Positions 33,040 to 44,900 of a stretch of 64,000 nt of DNA are shown here, in pieces. The notes under the pieces were generated by a model. That model did no database searches. It saw only the letters and a list, made by a program, of their open reading frames with translations, and was not told where the DNA came from. The stretch's first letter is position 1. Each line of letters opens with the position of its first letter. A program made the position numbers and the translations under genes. The DNA comes from Zeus faber (Eukaryota > Chordata > Actinopteri > Zeiformes > Zeidae): assembly GCA_960531495.1 (NCBI GenBank), contig OY482862.1, forward strand, positions 186,001 through 250,000, given 5' to 3'.

Positions 33040-35248
33040 CATGCCTCGAGAATATCAGCCTCCCATACAGGTAGGTTTTATGTCCCAACCGGATATTGAC
33101 CATCCCCTGGCCCGCCATATCAGCGCAGCCACCTGTCACTGTGATGAGGGGCAGTGTGGTGATTCTGGTCCGTCTTTAAAAGCTCCGGGCGAATGAGACT
33201 AACTGTAGACCCAGTGTCTACAAGCACATGAATAGTTGTCCCCTCTATTTCCATCAGCAGACAGTGTCCATGGGCTATTTGTGGTGGGGTTTTGTCCTCT
33301 ACTCCTTGTACACAATTACTGGTCATCGGCAGGGATGGGGAAGACCTGGTCGCTGGGGCAGGTGTGTTTCCTCCTACTCTGCCCCCAACTCGTTTCCCGA
33401 CACGGCTGATGGGAAATCATACGGGGACCAGGGGGGCGGCTAGTAGGACTGTATGTGGCCTCTCAGACCACATCTCCAACAGCTCTTTGTGTGTGGGTTA
33501 TCCGGGAGCCTGGCGGCAGCCAGAGGCGAGGGTAGAACCTGTGGCCACCCCGATGTGGGTAGCTGAGCTCTCTGCTCCATCCGAAGCCCTGTTCCTTCCC
33601 CTAAAATCTGTTCCACCTCTTGGTCTCGCTCCAGTGCCACCTCCCAGGAAGCTGGGTTGCTGAGGCGGACTTATATTCGAAGGGTGTGGGGAGACAGTAC
33701 GCTGATAAAAGCGTCTTTCACCAGGATAAACCACTGCTCTTCATTGAACCCTGGGAATGCCTTGTGAGCCGGGTAACATAGATCTGCTGCATAGACCCCT
33801 AGCTTCTCTCCGTTCCCTGTCTTTGTTTGTTGAACTGGTGCCAGGCAGCCGTCGTAGAGGTGGGGTCCTTCAACTGTCTTTCTATAGCTCTGGCTATGGC
33901 TTGGGGGTCTGTTATTTCAGTGGCAGAGGTCAAGCAGCACCCTTCGAGCCACTAAATCCAGTGCTGCAGCTACCTGAACTGTACACTCAACAGTGTTCCA
34001 CTGGTTTGCCTTGACAATCAACTGGAACTGAGTTCAATATGTTTCCCACTAAGTATTTCCATCATGGCAGCCACCCCTCACCAAGTCTCTCTTCTAGAGC
34101 GGCACAGCCAGGCCTGCGGACATCCCTGCCAGGGCAGTAGTAAGCACGTTGGTTAGAGCTCTGACTAGTGACTGAGCAGTACCTGCTGGTGGCGAAACTG
34201 GGGTGGAGACCACCTGAGGGTGGGGCGTGGACACTAGAAGCAGTCGGTTCTGACTGGCAGATGAGGGCAACATCCCTCGCTGGCTCCCCCTCATCTTGAC
34301 TCCTTCACGGCTGGGGCTAGTGGGCTCACTGCTTACACTTTGGTGACCAAGGGAGAACACCACTGGGCTACCGAGCACTGCCTGAGACCTGTAAGCGTAG
34401 TTGAAGTAAGCTGATGTGAAGGCCGTGGCAATAATTGGACTGGAAGGTCAGTGGGTAACCAGGTTTGAGCTTTGCATGGCAAGGGGGCTAGAGCACCGCA
34501 GGATACCTTGGTTGGAGTCAGGTTGTACGTCGTAACCATGCAGCAGAGGGGCAAGTATGCTAGTAAAGGGCCCATTTGACCATATTTGCCGGGAGGAACT
34601 AACTTTAGCGGCACCGGCGTTCGAGGTCCCACCAAGCTGGGGGAAACTATTTGTCAGTCTTTCTCTTTTCAGTTACCATTTCACCATATGTAGCTGTGAG
34701 CCACTCTCTAAACATCTTTCTGTCGAGTTTAGCAGCAACTTTGTCTTTCAGCAGATGGTACTTTAACGCTGCTTTTACCTCAGAGCAATAAGACTGTGAC
34801 GCTGTGGCGACTTGGGAGAACACGTGTTCATCTGCATTCTGGCCACGTGCTTTCGGTTGTTTTGTTCGCACCTCGATCTCGGCACACCTTGGTTCCACAG
34901 CTTTCATTGACCCTCGGCTTCCCAACTATGTTGGGGTGAGCATCCACATCTCCTCCATCGCTATCTGGCCAACGGACGCAACTAAGGAGAAGCAGACCGT
35001 ATCCTCATGGGAAGCTGAACAGTGTTTATTCCCTGCCACAAGGCATACAACTAACCCCAGGGGTTGAGGTGTCCAGGGAGAACAAAAATAATCCAGCTTT
35101 GTCTGGCCGTGGCCGTATCCCCTCTCCTCTTCCCTGCTTTCCTTTCCAACCCCTGCCCCTTGACACATTGCCCAATTACCCATTACCAACAATATCCTGG
35201 ACACCTCCCCACCAATCAAATGAAGCCAAGAACACAACAACCCCCCCA
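33040..35248 (-). mobile_element. Gypsy-like LTR element: LTR, gag and protease remnant
   Basis: Reading on the minus strand from the right: a 317-bp LTR, a gag-like region (about 34,640-34,925) and further decayed gag, a zinc knuckle beginning CWRCGLRGH near 33,445-33,480, and an aspartic protease with HVLVDTGSTVSLIRPELL at about 33,190-33,245. The DTGS motif and knuckle are diagnostic of retroelement Gag-Pro; the style fits Ty3/Gypsy. No polymerase follows before 33,040. It abuts the L1-A tail on one side and the second L1 copy on the other. It is a broken fossil with many interruptions. Confidence 0.75.
34932..35248 (-). repeat. LTR of the Gypsy-like element
   Basis: A 317-bp segment that starts TGGGGTGAGC and ends CCCCCCCA on the + strand (TG...CA), with an AATAAA poly(A) signal on the minus strand (near 35,021-35,029). 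It lies directly upstream of gag-like sequence on the minus strand. Only one LTR is seen in the window, so the borders are inferred. Confidence 0.55.
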
Positions 35249-36631
35249 ATATATGTTGATGATGATGATGATGATATTAATGATATTAGATTCATTATCC
35301 GAGTCATATAGCTTATAATAAAAGTCTCTATATATGTAATTGATGTCTTGCGGAGTGTATGATATCCTACTCTGTGGATCTTCGATGGCTGTAAGGGTTT
35401 TTTCTCTATTGCGTTTCAGTTGATTTGCAAGAAATGTACCTGATTTGTCACTGAATTCAAAATAATTTGTTCTTGTTCGTTGCCTGAGGAATGAAGTTGA
35501 GATGTAATTGTCCGGATCTCATTTCGGATTTGCTTAGTGGGTGAGTGGGCTTGTTGGGAGTGCAACTCCTTTAGTCATTGTTCAAGTTTATTTTGGCATT
35601 TTGTCTTTTCTTTTCCTTGTGAGTGGAGAATAAAACAATACTACCTCTTTGAATTGCATAGCCGTTTCCCAGAGTAGTGATGGTGATATTTCTGGGGAGT
35701 CATTCAGTTCAATGAAGGAAGTTAATTTCTGGAAAATATATGGTTAAATTCTTTATCTGTTAAAAGTGAGGCGTTAAACCATCACCTGCCGGGAGGGTTT
35801 CGATTGGTTTCATTTATGAGGTTGAAACTAATCGGCCCGTGATCGGAAAATACAACAGGGTGGATTTCAGGATTAGTGATTTTGGACATTAGAGTTACTT
35901 GTCAAGAAAAGGTTGTTTCTAGAGAAGCTTTGGTGGGCTGGTGAATAATATGTGTATTCTAAAGAATGTGGGTTATTTGATCGCCAACAATCGCCAAGAG
36001 CAAGATCACTTATATATTACATTACATTTAGCAGACGCTTTCATCCAAAGCGACTTACAATTGTTAAAACACCGACGGACGCAGACATCAGGAGCAATTA
36101 CGGGTTAAGTGTCTTGCTCAAGGACACTACAGCATGCTAGCAGGAGGAGCCTGGGATCGAACCAGCAACCTTTAGATTACTAGACGACCAGCTCTACCAC
36201 CTGAGCTACCATCCCCTACAATATTGTTTTATAGTGTCCGACACACGCCAGGATTTGTGTTGAAGTTTCCTCGCAATATAATAACTGAGTCATTGAATTC
36301 TAAGAGTTTTGAAGAGATATTTTGGTGGTCCTCATTAGGGCCATAAATTGGCCCTAATATTGGCTATGGTTCATTTGATGTTACCTCAAATTCTGCTAAT
36401 CATTATGTAACGCCCTTCTGGATCTAATATTGCGGTCTTATTTTGATATGGGATACTTTTATTGATCAAGAAACAAACTATTTTTTTTTTTTTTGTTGTA
36501 TGATGCGGAAAACATCTGATTAACCCATTTTGCTTTGGGTTTGAGGTGCTCAGATGCTCAGATGCTGTGAAGTGCGTTTCTTGCAGTAGACAGAAGCTAG
36601 ATCAAATGACAAATAGACAAAGATAAATAGA
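35249..36631 (-). mobile_element. Second L1 copy (inter-ORF to ORF2), antisense
   Basis: Reverse complement matches L1-A from its inter-ORF spacer (36,631) through the endonuclease to the region that in L1-A carries ERV1. Blocks such as TGCTCTTGGCGATTGTTGGC, the steps AATCGGCCCGTGATCGG and ATTTGTCACTGAATTC recur in order. It reads straight through the ERV1 target (about 35,370-35,390) without an insertion, so it records the empty site. It is truncated at its 5' side where sequence X begins and bordered by the Gypsy LTR at 35,248. Coding capacity is lost through many stops. Confidence 0.87.
36016..36216 (-). mobile_element. tRNA-derived V-SINE-like element, complete
   Basis: On the minus strand: a tRNA-like head GGGATGGTAGCTCAGGTGG (A box), GGTTCGATCCC-like B box, then a conserved body with GTGTCCTTGAGCAAGACAC, and a tail GTAAGTCGCTTTGG... 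ending in TAATG repeats. Polymerase III promoter boxes are thus present. It is inserted in the second L1 copy; an ATATT-like target repeat is visible on both sides. Confidence 0.87.
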
Positions 36632-37013
36632 ACCGATTTAGCATCACTGTTGGAGAACTGACGATCATGGCTCAAATATAGTCCAGTATGCGCCGCTTAC
36701 ACTGACTTGGAGCCATTGCGCTGGTCAGATTAAGATCCGCGAAATGATTTTGTTCCCCCACCTTCTAGCTTTGAGTAAACAATAACAACACAGAGCTGAA
36801 TGTTTTCACAGACAAGTGAAACCGAAGGATCCTCGTCTTGTTCACGGAAGTGACGTCAGCATTACTTCTTCATTGGTAAATGTTGATATATGCCCCCTAC
36901 AAAATGATGTCTGTGTGTGTGTGTGTCTAAAAGTAGTATGATTAAATGGTCGAACTCTATCAAAACAGTTTCACATTGTGACTTCACATCACATGGAATA
37001 TGGAGGAATTATC
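36632..37013 (-). repeat. Sequence X, left (inverted) copy
   Basis: Reverse complement of this 382-bp block matches 39,344-39,721 with roughly four of five bases identical, including TGTGATGTGAAGTCACAATG, a TGACGTCACTTCCG element and GGTTTCACTTGTCTGTGAAA. It lies between two L1 copies: the antisense L1 (35,249-36,631) begins at its outer end and an L1 3' end with its poly(T) (on +) begins at its inner end. No similarity to a known family is recognised. Confidence 0.75.
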
Positions 37014-37519
37014 TTTTTTATTTTATTTTTTTAACCTGTGGTGTCAGCATGCTGGGCATACAACAAAGTATTTGTATGCCATCACATCTAGGACAGAGAG
37101 GACAGAGAGTCTGCAAGTGGAGTTCAAGTTCTCAACCTGCAATGCAACTCTTTATTGATTCTCAATTCATCAAGAACTACTGCAATAACTCTGTCCTGTG
37201 GATGCCCTGGAGAACGACAAGAGCACAGTTTTGGTTATGGAGAACCACCACTAACCCCCCTCTGGAGAACTATTTATCATGTTAGGGTCTATAAACAACT
37301 GATCACTACTCCAAGAGGGAGAGAATCACCAAGGTGAGACAAATAAACATAGAAACAAACAACATTTACACAAAAACATGAACATTAGATGACAACATGT
37401 ATTGAAGAACAGTGAATTAGTTCCAGGAAAACTGGAACTAATTTTTCATAATTATGGTAGTAAATGAGGGAGGAAAGGAGAGGAATGCAGCCAGGAGGGT
37501 GTTGGGGTGCACTCGAAGC

Positions 37520-37579
<60 letters not shown>

Positions 37580-39110
37580 GGTGTCCACCGGTGGGTGGAC
37601 ATGACTTATCGGTATTATGTCGTGACGCCTCCAAGCAGCCGAAGGGGCCCCCGAATTCCCCCGAGCTCTGCAGCTGTGTAGACACTCTAAGGCTGCAGGA
37701 AAGCCCCGAGCATGCCGCCCTGTGGCCACAGAAGACCCCGGGCCCCTAGAGAAGCCAGAGCCCACGGCCGTCCTTGAGGAGCATAACCCAGACCCAGGGT
37801 GCACGAGGAGACCTCGCACTCCAGGGGCGCACACATACAACCAACCCCCAGGTGCAGGCACAAGACGCAGCCGCAGGCACAGAACCGGGGCCGCAGGCAC
37901 CAGGCACCGACTGCAGGCCTCGATCCCGGCCCTGTGCCAACAGACTGACAACCCGCCCGAACCGCCTGCCCAGCAGGCGAGCCGGCGGGACCCCCATGCC
38001 CACCCACGGCCCGCGTAAGTGCGAGGCCCGCAACACCGCAGCCAACCAGACACCCCACCCGGTGTGAGCACCGAGTGCCCATCCACGTAGCAGAGTGTGC
38101 TCAGCATGGGCACCTGTTAGCCACCCCCCTCTGCCGATGCCGGCAGGCCGCCAGATATACGGGCCCTCCACCGACCACAGCACCCGGGGCGCCTGCCGCA
38201 GAGAAGCCGTGTAGCAGGAGCAAAAGGCCAACAGCTGCCCTCCACACCCCAACCCACACCCACAACAGCAAGCAGCTCCCCCAGGGGCCCTGGAAGGCAC
38301 CCGCCGGTGCTCTCCGCAGCCCCGCCAGGTTGCAGTACACCTTAAGTCACCAGGTGCAAGCTGCTAGGACTCCAGCCCAGTCGGCAGGCGGGCCCACCCG
38401 GCCAGCCCCCGGGCAACCATGCCCCCACACTGACCCGCCAGCAACCGGCCACCCTGGAAAATCCCAGTGCTCAATGTGTGCTGTTGGCTATTGAGGTTAA
38501 AATTGCAGGGTTGGGGGTGCGGATCCTTCAGGAAGGTCGAACCAGAATCACTCGCACCCCTCCTGCCCCTGGTGGAATGTTGTTGGGAGTAGGATTCGTT
38601 GTGCGAGTGAATGTGTTCTAAACTAATATGAGTGGGATTAAAATTTCGGGATGGACGAGAAGCACGCTGGGGCAGCAGCATGACAGGCAAGATGGCAGCT
38701 GCCCGCCGCATCCCCAACCGCATATCTTGCACCCCACCCATCCCGCAAGTCCTCGAACTATTGTGTGGTGTATGTTCTGAGTATGAGTTTTGGCAAATGG
38801 GAGAGAGAGGCGAATCACAACCAGATCGATGTAGGGGCACAGCAGGCCGGGGAGCAACCACGGGGACTCCCCCCTCCCACCCCCAACCCAGGACCCAACC
38901 GTGCCCTAGCACGCCCACCTCCCGTACCTGGTGGCAGACAACCTACAGCGATCAGCCACAACCACAGAGCGATACGCCATGCCGGGCCGCTCTGCGCCCC
39001 CGTCAGGCCCCTAGTAAGCCCCCAGCGGCAGAGCATGTGGACCACCGAACAGAGGGTGGCAGGCGGAGGAATGATCTTCACCTGGACAGTCCCTTTAAAT
39101 CGGTCCAAAA
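37014..39110 (-). mobile_element. L1 3'-UTR copy (antisense, 5'-truncated)
   Basis: Reverse complement matches the L1-A 3' UTR: poly(T) at 37,014-37,034 (poly(A) on its own strand), the CAGCATGCTGGGCATACAAC block, a TG microsatellite at 37,522-37,577 in the same relative place, the C-rich complement of the G-rich region, and the AATCCCACTCATATTAG block at about 38,622-38,640. Sequence from 38,645 to 39,110 is of the same composition and is probably a continuation, though it aligns poorly with L1-A. Typical 5'-truncated LINE insertion. Confidence 0.78.
37522..37577. repeat. (TG)28 microsatellite within L1 3' UTR
   Basis: Uninterrupted TG dinucleotide run of 56 bp located at the position of the short CA-like stretch in the L1-A 3' UTR (32,400-32,432). 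Confidence 0.95.
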
Positions 39111-39343
39111 AACCTTGAAGGAAAATGCGATTTTTCCAGATTCGTGTTCCTTTGTGTTTTTTTTTTTTTTATATCAATGTATTTTCAAAACAAAGTTTGA
39201 TTTATAAATAGTGGAACAATGTTTAACCGTGGCGTTAAATATTCCCATTTGATTACATGGGGAAACACAGTCTACTTACCAAGACGCTGAATAGCGCTGA
39301 ACAACGCAGATCGATGGTTTACTTTAAAGCTAGCGTCCAAGTG

Positions 39344-40030
39344 AAGATCATTCATCTATACTCCATGTGATGTGAAGTCACAATGTGAAACAGTTTTGAT
39401 AGAGTTCAACTTTTAAATCGTACTACTTTTACACACAAACGGAGACATCATTGTGGAGGGGGCGTACCAGCGTCTATCATCGAAGAAGAAATCCTGACGT
39501 CACTTACGTCACTTCCGTAAACAAGGAGGATCCGGTTTCACTTGTCTGTGAAAACTATTTTCTCCTTGTTATGGATTACGAGAAGCGGGTGGAGGAAGAT
39601 CGAAATCATATCACGGACCTTAATCTGACCAGTGTTACACTGGCCCATAGTCAGTGTAAGCAGCGCATACTGGACGTCATTTTTCGCGATGATAGTCAAT
39701 TCTCCGACAGCAACGCTGAGAACAACAGCGCTGCTGAATCTGATATTATCCCTGACTAGGAGAACATCTTAAACAGCGGATTTCAACCTGAATGTGACGA
39801 TGAAATGGAATATTTTCAAGAACTACCGGAGGAGAACGACGACACAGCCCGTTGTTGTTACAACAGAAGTAGTTGATGACGTGATGAAGTCCGTTAAGGT
39901 TGGTGATTGGCAGATTTTCAGATTCCCGAGAATCATATTATTGATGGACTCTACATTTTGTTGTGTTGTCCGTACTTTTCACTTCCAAAATAATTCCACT
40001 TTTATAAAACATGTATATTCTTACTGTTAA
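39344..40030 (+). other. Sequence X, right copy: promoter-like region and gene-like open frame
   Basis: The first 380 bp are the counterpart of 36,632-37,013. A tandem TGACGTCA/ACGTCA (CRE-like) and CTTCCG (ETS-like) cluster lies at about 39,495-39,516. An open frame from an ATG at 39,571 encodes MDYEKRVEEDRNHITDLNL, then a KQRILDVIF segment and an acidic Ser/Asp/Asn-rich stretch to 39,756; a second open piece follows from 39,794. The composition resembles acidic N-termini of transposase-derived proteins, but I do not recognise the family. The two copies suggest a repeated element or duplicated gene start. Frames are interrupted; an AATTAAAAGC near 40,030 could be a poly(A) signal. Confidence 0.5.
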
Positions 40031-40845
40031 TTAAAAGCTTGTGGCTATGTGGCTTTGTTTGTCTCCAACCCCATTTGCATTCTTGGAGCTAGCTGAATGA
40101 ACCAAGTGTGGGTGAAACTTTGAAGGTGATTATTTCAGAATCACAGTTTGACATACCCTTGTCATTAACAAATCATAGCTTTAAAAATATTTTCTTGACC
40201 GAGCTCTATCTACCGCATACTTTTTTTTTTTGGAAAATAAACAGCAGAATACACAGGGAGACAGAAGACACAGGGAATGGGATTGAAAACATTACCAGTT
40301 TTATTGTAGTAAGTGGACAAGGTGGAACAAGCCCGGAGCAGATGTAAAACATGTCATGACAAGGGCTCATCTCCTGTGTGTGTGGGGATGGGTGTTTTAC
40401 CTGTCGCACGTTGATTACTCTAACGAGCAACAGCCATGCAGCCACATTGATCCTGGGCCCAACTACCTAGACATGTCTCATGAGCATCAGGTGTGGATGC
40501 TCAAATCCCACCACCCCCACACCACATACCATAGGCGACCCTCCCCCAGGGCGACAAAGCAGACTAATACCTCCTCTTTTCCGGAGCGTGGGACCCCGGG
40601 CTGCTGTGCTGGCTGGTGGAGGTGTAGCAGGGCTTGGCTGTTGCAGAGGCTGCTTGGGGGGGTGGCCTGGCTGCTGGATGGTTACCCACGGTCGTTGCTG
40701 TGGCTGCTTCTCTCCAGGTTCTCCGCCGGACACTCTGGCTTACTTGTTGATTATTCTGACAACCAACAGGCATACAGCCACACTGATCCTGGGCTCAATT
40801 ACCTAGACCCAAGATAAGTGTGACTCCTCAAACCCCACCATCCCC
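40031..40845. repeat. Unassigned region with a 335-bp-period direct repeat
   Basis: Two blocks, 40,408-40,482 and 40,743-40,815, share TTGATTA-TCT, the CAGCCACA-TGATCCTGGGC core and CTACCTAGAC-type ends, in the same orientation. Between them the sequence is GC-richer. No protein similarity is recognised. It directly precedes the left LTR of ERV3. Confidence 0.55.
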
Positions 40846-41159
40846 TTTCGTGGAGAATAATTCTTCTTTTATTTTTTATCAAAAAGGCTGTAGTCAAGAC
40901 GGATTGAATTAAAGGTAGACTTTATTACAGAGTAATGGGGTTGCCCTTTCATGTTTATTCAAACACAATATATAGAATATTTTTCTAATTCCTCCTGCAT
41001 TACTTTCTATAGGTGATTGATGGGTGGACGGGGGGGCTTCTAGGGGCCCCTTTCTTGACTGCCTTCCACATCTGCTTCTAATTATGGCATACCCAATGCA
41101 AAAACATTTTTACTTATCTGTTGATTTTCCTTAAATATAAGCTTAAAATTACACTATAT
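40846..41159 (-). repeat. ERV3 candidate 3' LTR
   Basis: About 314 bp matching 45,994-46,264 over its length with moderate divergence and one longer indel region near 40,955-41,000. Its right border is set by the end of similarity and may lie further right. Confidence 0.5.
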
Positions 41160-41989
41160 AAACCAGTGATCCAACCATTGTACAACCGGCCCTTGTACAG
41201 ATAATAAATTCACTTTGAGACCAAAAACCTTTTCCTCTTCATTGTTTATTAGAAAACAGGGCATTCAGCAAATTAATTTCGCTAACTTGTCTGCCATCTC
41301 TTAAAATATCCGGACATTAACATCTTGACAATTTTCCAAAACTGACTCTCCACCCCATTGGATGATACGCAAAGTATCATGCTAATGTTTCCTCCTTCTC
41401 TTCCTGTTTTAGGGTACTCTTACTTCTCTCTCCCTCTGTTAAATCCACATTCCCTTCTATATTAACCATTCCTTTCATCATGGGATAAGCCCTGGATTGT
41501 ATGGGAGTGGAGGTGTCTCCTGATGATTTACTTTTTTCTTTTTTTCCATTAGCATTTCCCTAGCTTTTCCTATGCTTTATCTCCATCCTTCTCCTGCTTG
41601 TTTGAACATTTTCAGTATTTCTCGCTCCCTTTCTCTCTTCTTTTTTCTTTTATTTTTCTCTTTTTTGTCTGCTATTTTGCAATTTTTTTATCAGAACTTC
41701 CATCTCTTAACATAGTGCTGTGTCGAATGTTCCCTCTTTTGGCCATTTTGTTGCTATTATTTTTGTATGTGTATTTTTTATTTCTGCGTCATTTAATGGG
41801 AATCTTTTCCCCAACGATAAATAGTCGTAGTCATGACTTCCCTACTGCTGCTCTCACTTGTCCCCCTTGTTCAAGATCATCTCCCTCTGTCTGTCTCTCT
41901 CTCTCTTCTTACACACACACACACTCTCTCACACACACACACACACACACTGTGTGAGTGATCCCATGGGGATTATGAGTCTTATGAGC
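41160..41989 (-). other. ERV3 gag-like remnant and CA repeat
   Basis: T-rich on the + strand, A/G-rich on the element strand. The minus strand between about 41,800 and 41,350 reads as a decayed matrix/linker region comparable with ERV1 gag. A CA repeat with CTCT runs lies at 41,908-41,950. The stretch from 41,950 to 41,990 is unassigned. Confidence 0.5.
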
Positions 41990-44900
41990 CACCTGCCTTT
42001 TTGTCAGTGCCTCTAAACCGTACAACATAGCTGGTCTCACTACCGTCCTGTAAACCTTGCCCTTCACTCTAGCGGGAACCCTTATGTCACAGATCGCTCG
42101 GGACACTCTTCTCCACCTACTCCACCCTGCCTGTACTCTCTTCTTCACCTCTCTCCCGCACCTCACTGCTTTGGATGGTCGACGCAAGTACTTGAACTCC
42201 TACGCCTTCTCCACCTCCACTCCTTGCATTCTCAGCTTTTCGCCGCCCTCCCTCCCATTCAGGCACATGTATTCTGTCTTACTCCTGCTGACTTTCATTC
42301 CTCTTCTCTCTAATGCATGCCTCGACTTCTCTAGGCTCTCCTCAACCTGCTCCCTCCTCTCGCTACAAATCACAATTTCATCTGCGAACATCATCGTCCA
42401 CGGAGCCTCCTGCCTGATTTCATCTGTTAACCTGTCCATCACCATTGCCAACAAGAAAGGGCTCAGAGCTGATCCTTGATGCAATCCCACCTCCACTTTG
42501 AATGCCTTCATCACTCCTACTGCACACCTTACTACTGTCTGACTGCCCTCATACATATCCTGTACCACTCTTACGTACTTCTCTGCCACCCCCGACTTCC
42601 TCATGAAATACCACACTTCCTCTCCCGTCACCCTATCATATGCTTTCTCTTAATCCACAAAGAGGCAGTGCAACTCCCTCTGACCTTCACTGTACTTTTC
42701 CATCAGCATTCTTAAACCAAACATTGCATCTGTAGCACTCTTTTCTGGCATGAAACCACCTGCTGCTCGCTGATCCCCACCTCTCCTCTTAATCCCGCCT
42801 CCACTACCCTTTCCCATAGCTTCATGCTGTGGCTGATCAACTTTATTTCCCTATAGTTATTACAGCTCTCTACGTCTCCCTTATTCTTGAAGATGGGTAC
42901 CAGTACCGTTAAGGTAAAACAGCTATAAACTTTGTTCTTGGACGGACTAATCGTTACAGAGGAAATCGGAGACACATACTTTAGGTTAATAAAGCATTTA
43001 ATCTTGTACAAGAGGATCCAAGGTTGTACAAGAGGAGCAGTTTCAGTGTAACAATACAACAGAAAGTCACAGTGGAAATGCTCAATTTCTCACTGGAGAG
43101 CTGAGCTTTTATGCAGTCTTCTTGCAGAGGAGAAGCCGGGGATCCGCTGGGATGGAGGTCAGCAGATGTCAAGACGCCTCTGCATAGATCATGCTGACAT
43201 GACAATTTCATTGATGGGCAGTTTCCGTTGATACTGACCATATATTGATGTTTCCATACTTTACGATCGAGACATGTTGCCTTCCTCCTTTTTACATTAA
43301 GGCACAGAAAGTGATTAGTTTTTCTCCTTTTTACGATATGAACTCTTACTTAGCCTTGAGAAGAAGAACGGAGTACACATATATCGTACAAGAATCTAAG
43401 AGACAAACACAGCAATAAAATGTGAACTCTGCTTAGCCTACCGAAAGAGAGCAGAGTACATATACGTCAAACAAGTTTTTGTGAAAGGCACAGTAATATA
43501 TATAGTATATGGAAATATACAATTCTTATAACAAGTACACTTCTTCTTCACTTCTCCGGCATCCTCTCCCTTTCCAGGATGGTGTTAAACAGTCTCGTTA
43601 GGATCTTCACTGCGATCTCGCCTAAACATTTCCAATGCTTCCCCAGGTATGTCATCTGGGCCAACTGCCTTTCCACTCTTCATCTTCTTTAATGCTGTTC
43701 TCACATCATCCTTGCTAATTTGCTGCACTTCTTGATCCACTATCCCCACGTCATCCACTCTACTCTCCCTATCAATTTCTTCATTCATCAACTCCTCAAA
43801 GTAATCCTTCGACCTTCTCAACACACTCTCCTCACTAGTCAGCAAATTCCAATCATTATCCTTCATCACCCTAACCTGCTGTACATCTTTCCCAGCTTGG
43901 TCCCTTTGTCTTGCCAATCGGTACAAGTCCTTTTCTCCTTCCTTACTGTCCAACCTCTCATACAGCTCGTCGTATGCCTTTTCCTTTGCCTTTGCCACTT
44001 CTCTCTTCGTCTTGTGCCGCATCAGCTTGTACTCCTGTCTACTTTCTTCATCTCTCTGACTATCCCATTTCTTCTTCGCCAACCTCTTCTGCTCTCCTGT
44101 ATTTCCTCATTCCATCACCAAGAGTCCTTGTCGTCCTTCCTCTTCCCGCATAATACACCGAGTACCTTCTTGGCAGTCTCCCTCACCACTTCAGCAGTTG
44201 TTTCCCAGCCATCTGGTAACCGTTTATTCCCACCTATTGCCTGCCTTACCTCTTCCCGAAATTGCATGCAACACTCCTCCTTTTTCAACTTCCACCATTT
44301 TTTCTTTGGCTCTTCTTTCACTCTGTTCCTCTTCTTGGCCTCCAGAGTCATCCTACAGACCACCCTCCGATGCTGCCTCGCAACACACTCCCCTACCACC
44401 ACTTTGCAGTCACTTATCTCTTTCAGATTGCACCTCCTGCATAAGATGTAGTCCACCTGTGTGCACCTTCCTCCACTCTTGTATGTCACCCTGTGTTCCT
44501 CCCTCTTTTGAAATACGTATTCACAACAGCCAATTCCATTATTTTGGCGAAATCCACCACCATCTGTCCTTCAGCATTCCTTTCTTTGACACCATACCTA
44601 CCCATCACCTTCTCGTCACCCATGTCTCTGGTCCCTTCGCCAACATACCCATTGAGATCAACTCCAACGACCACTCTCTCCCCCTTGTGGACGCTCTCCA
44701 CCACTACATCCAACTGACTAAAGAATTATTCTTTCTCTTCCATCTCACACCCAGCTTGAGGAGCATATGCATTGACAACATTCATTATCACCCCATCAAT
44801 TTCCAGCTTCATGCTCATCACTCTATCCGACAGACTCCAAAACACCCTTGACATATTCTTCTTCAAGACCAGTCCTACCCCATTTCTCCTGCCATCCACT

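Noticed and set aside
36150-36216. tRNA gene.
   Set aside because: The A and B boxes belong to the head of a tRNA-derived SINE with a body and LINE-like tail, not to a tRNA able to fold as a full cloverleaf.
35249-39110. The antisense L1 (35,249-36,631) and the L1 3' UTR (37,014-39,110) as one L1 copy.
   Set aside because: On the minus strand the 3' UTR would come before ORF2, the wrong order; sequence X also lies between them, so they are separate insertions.
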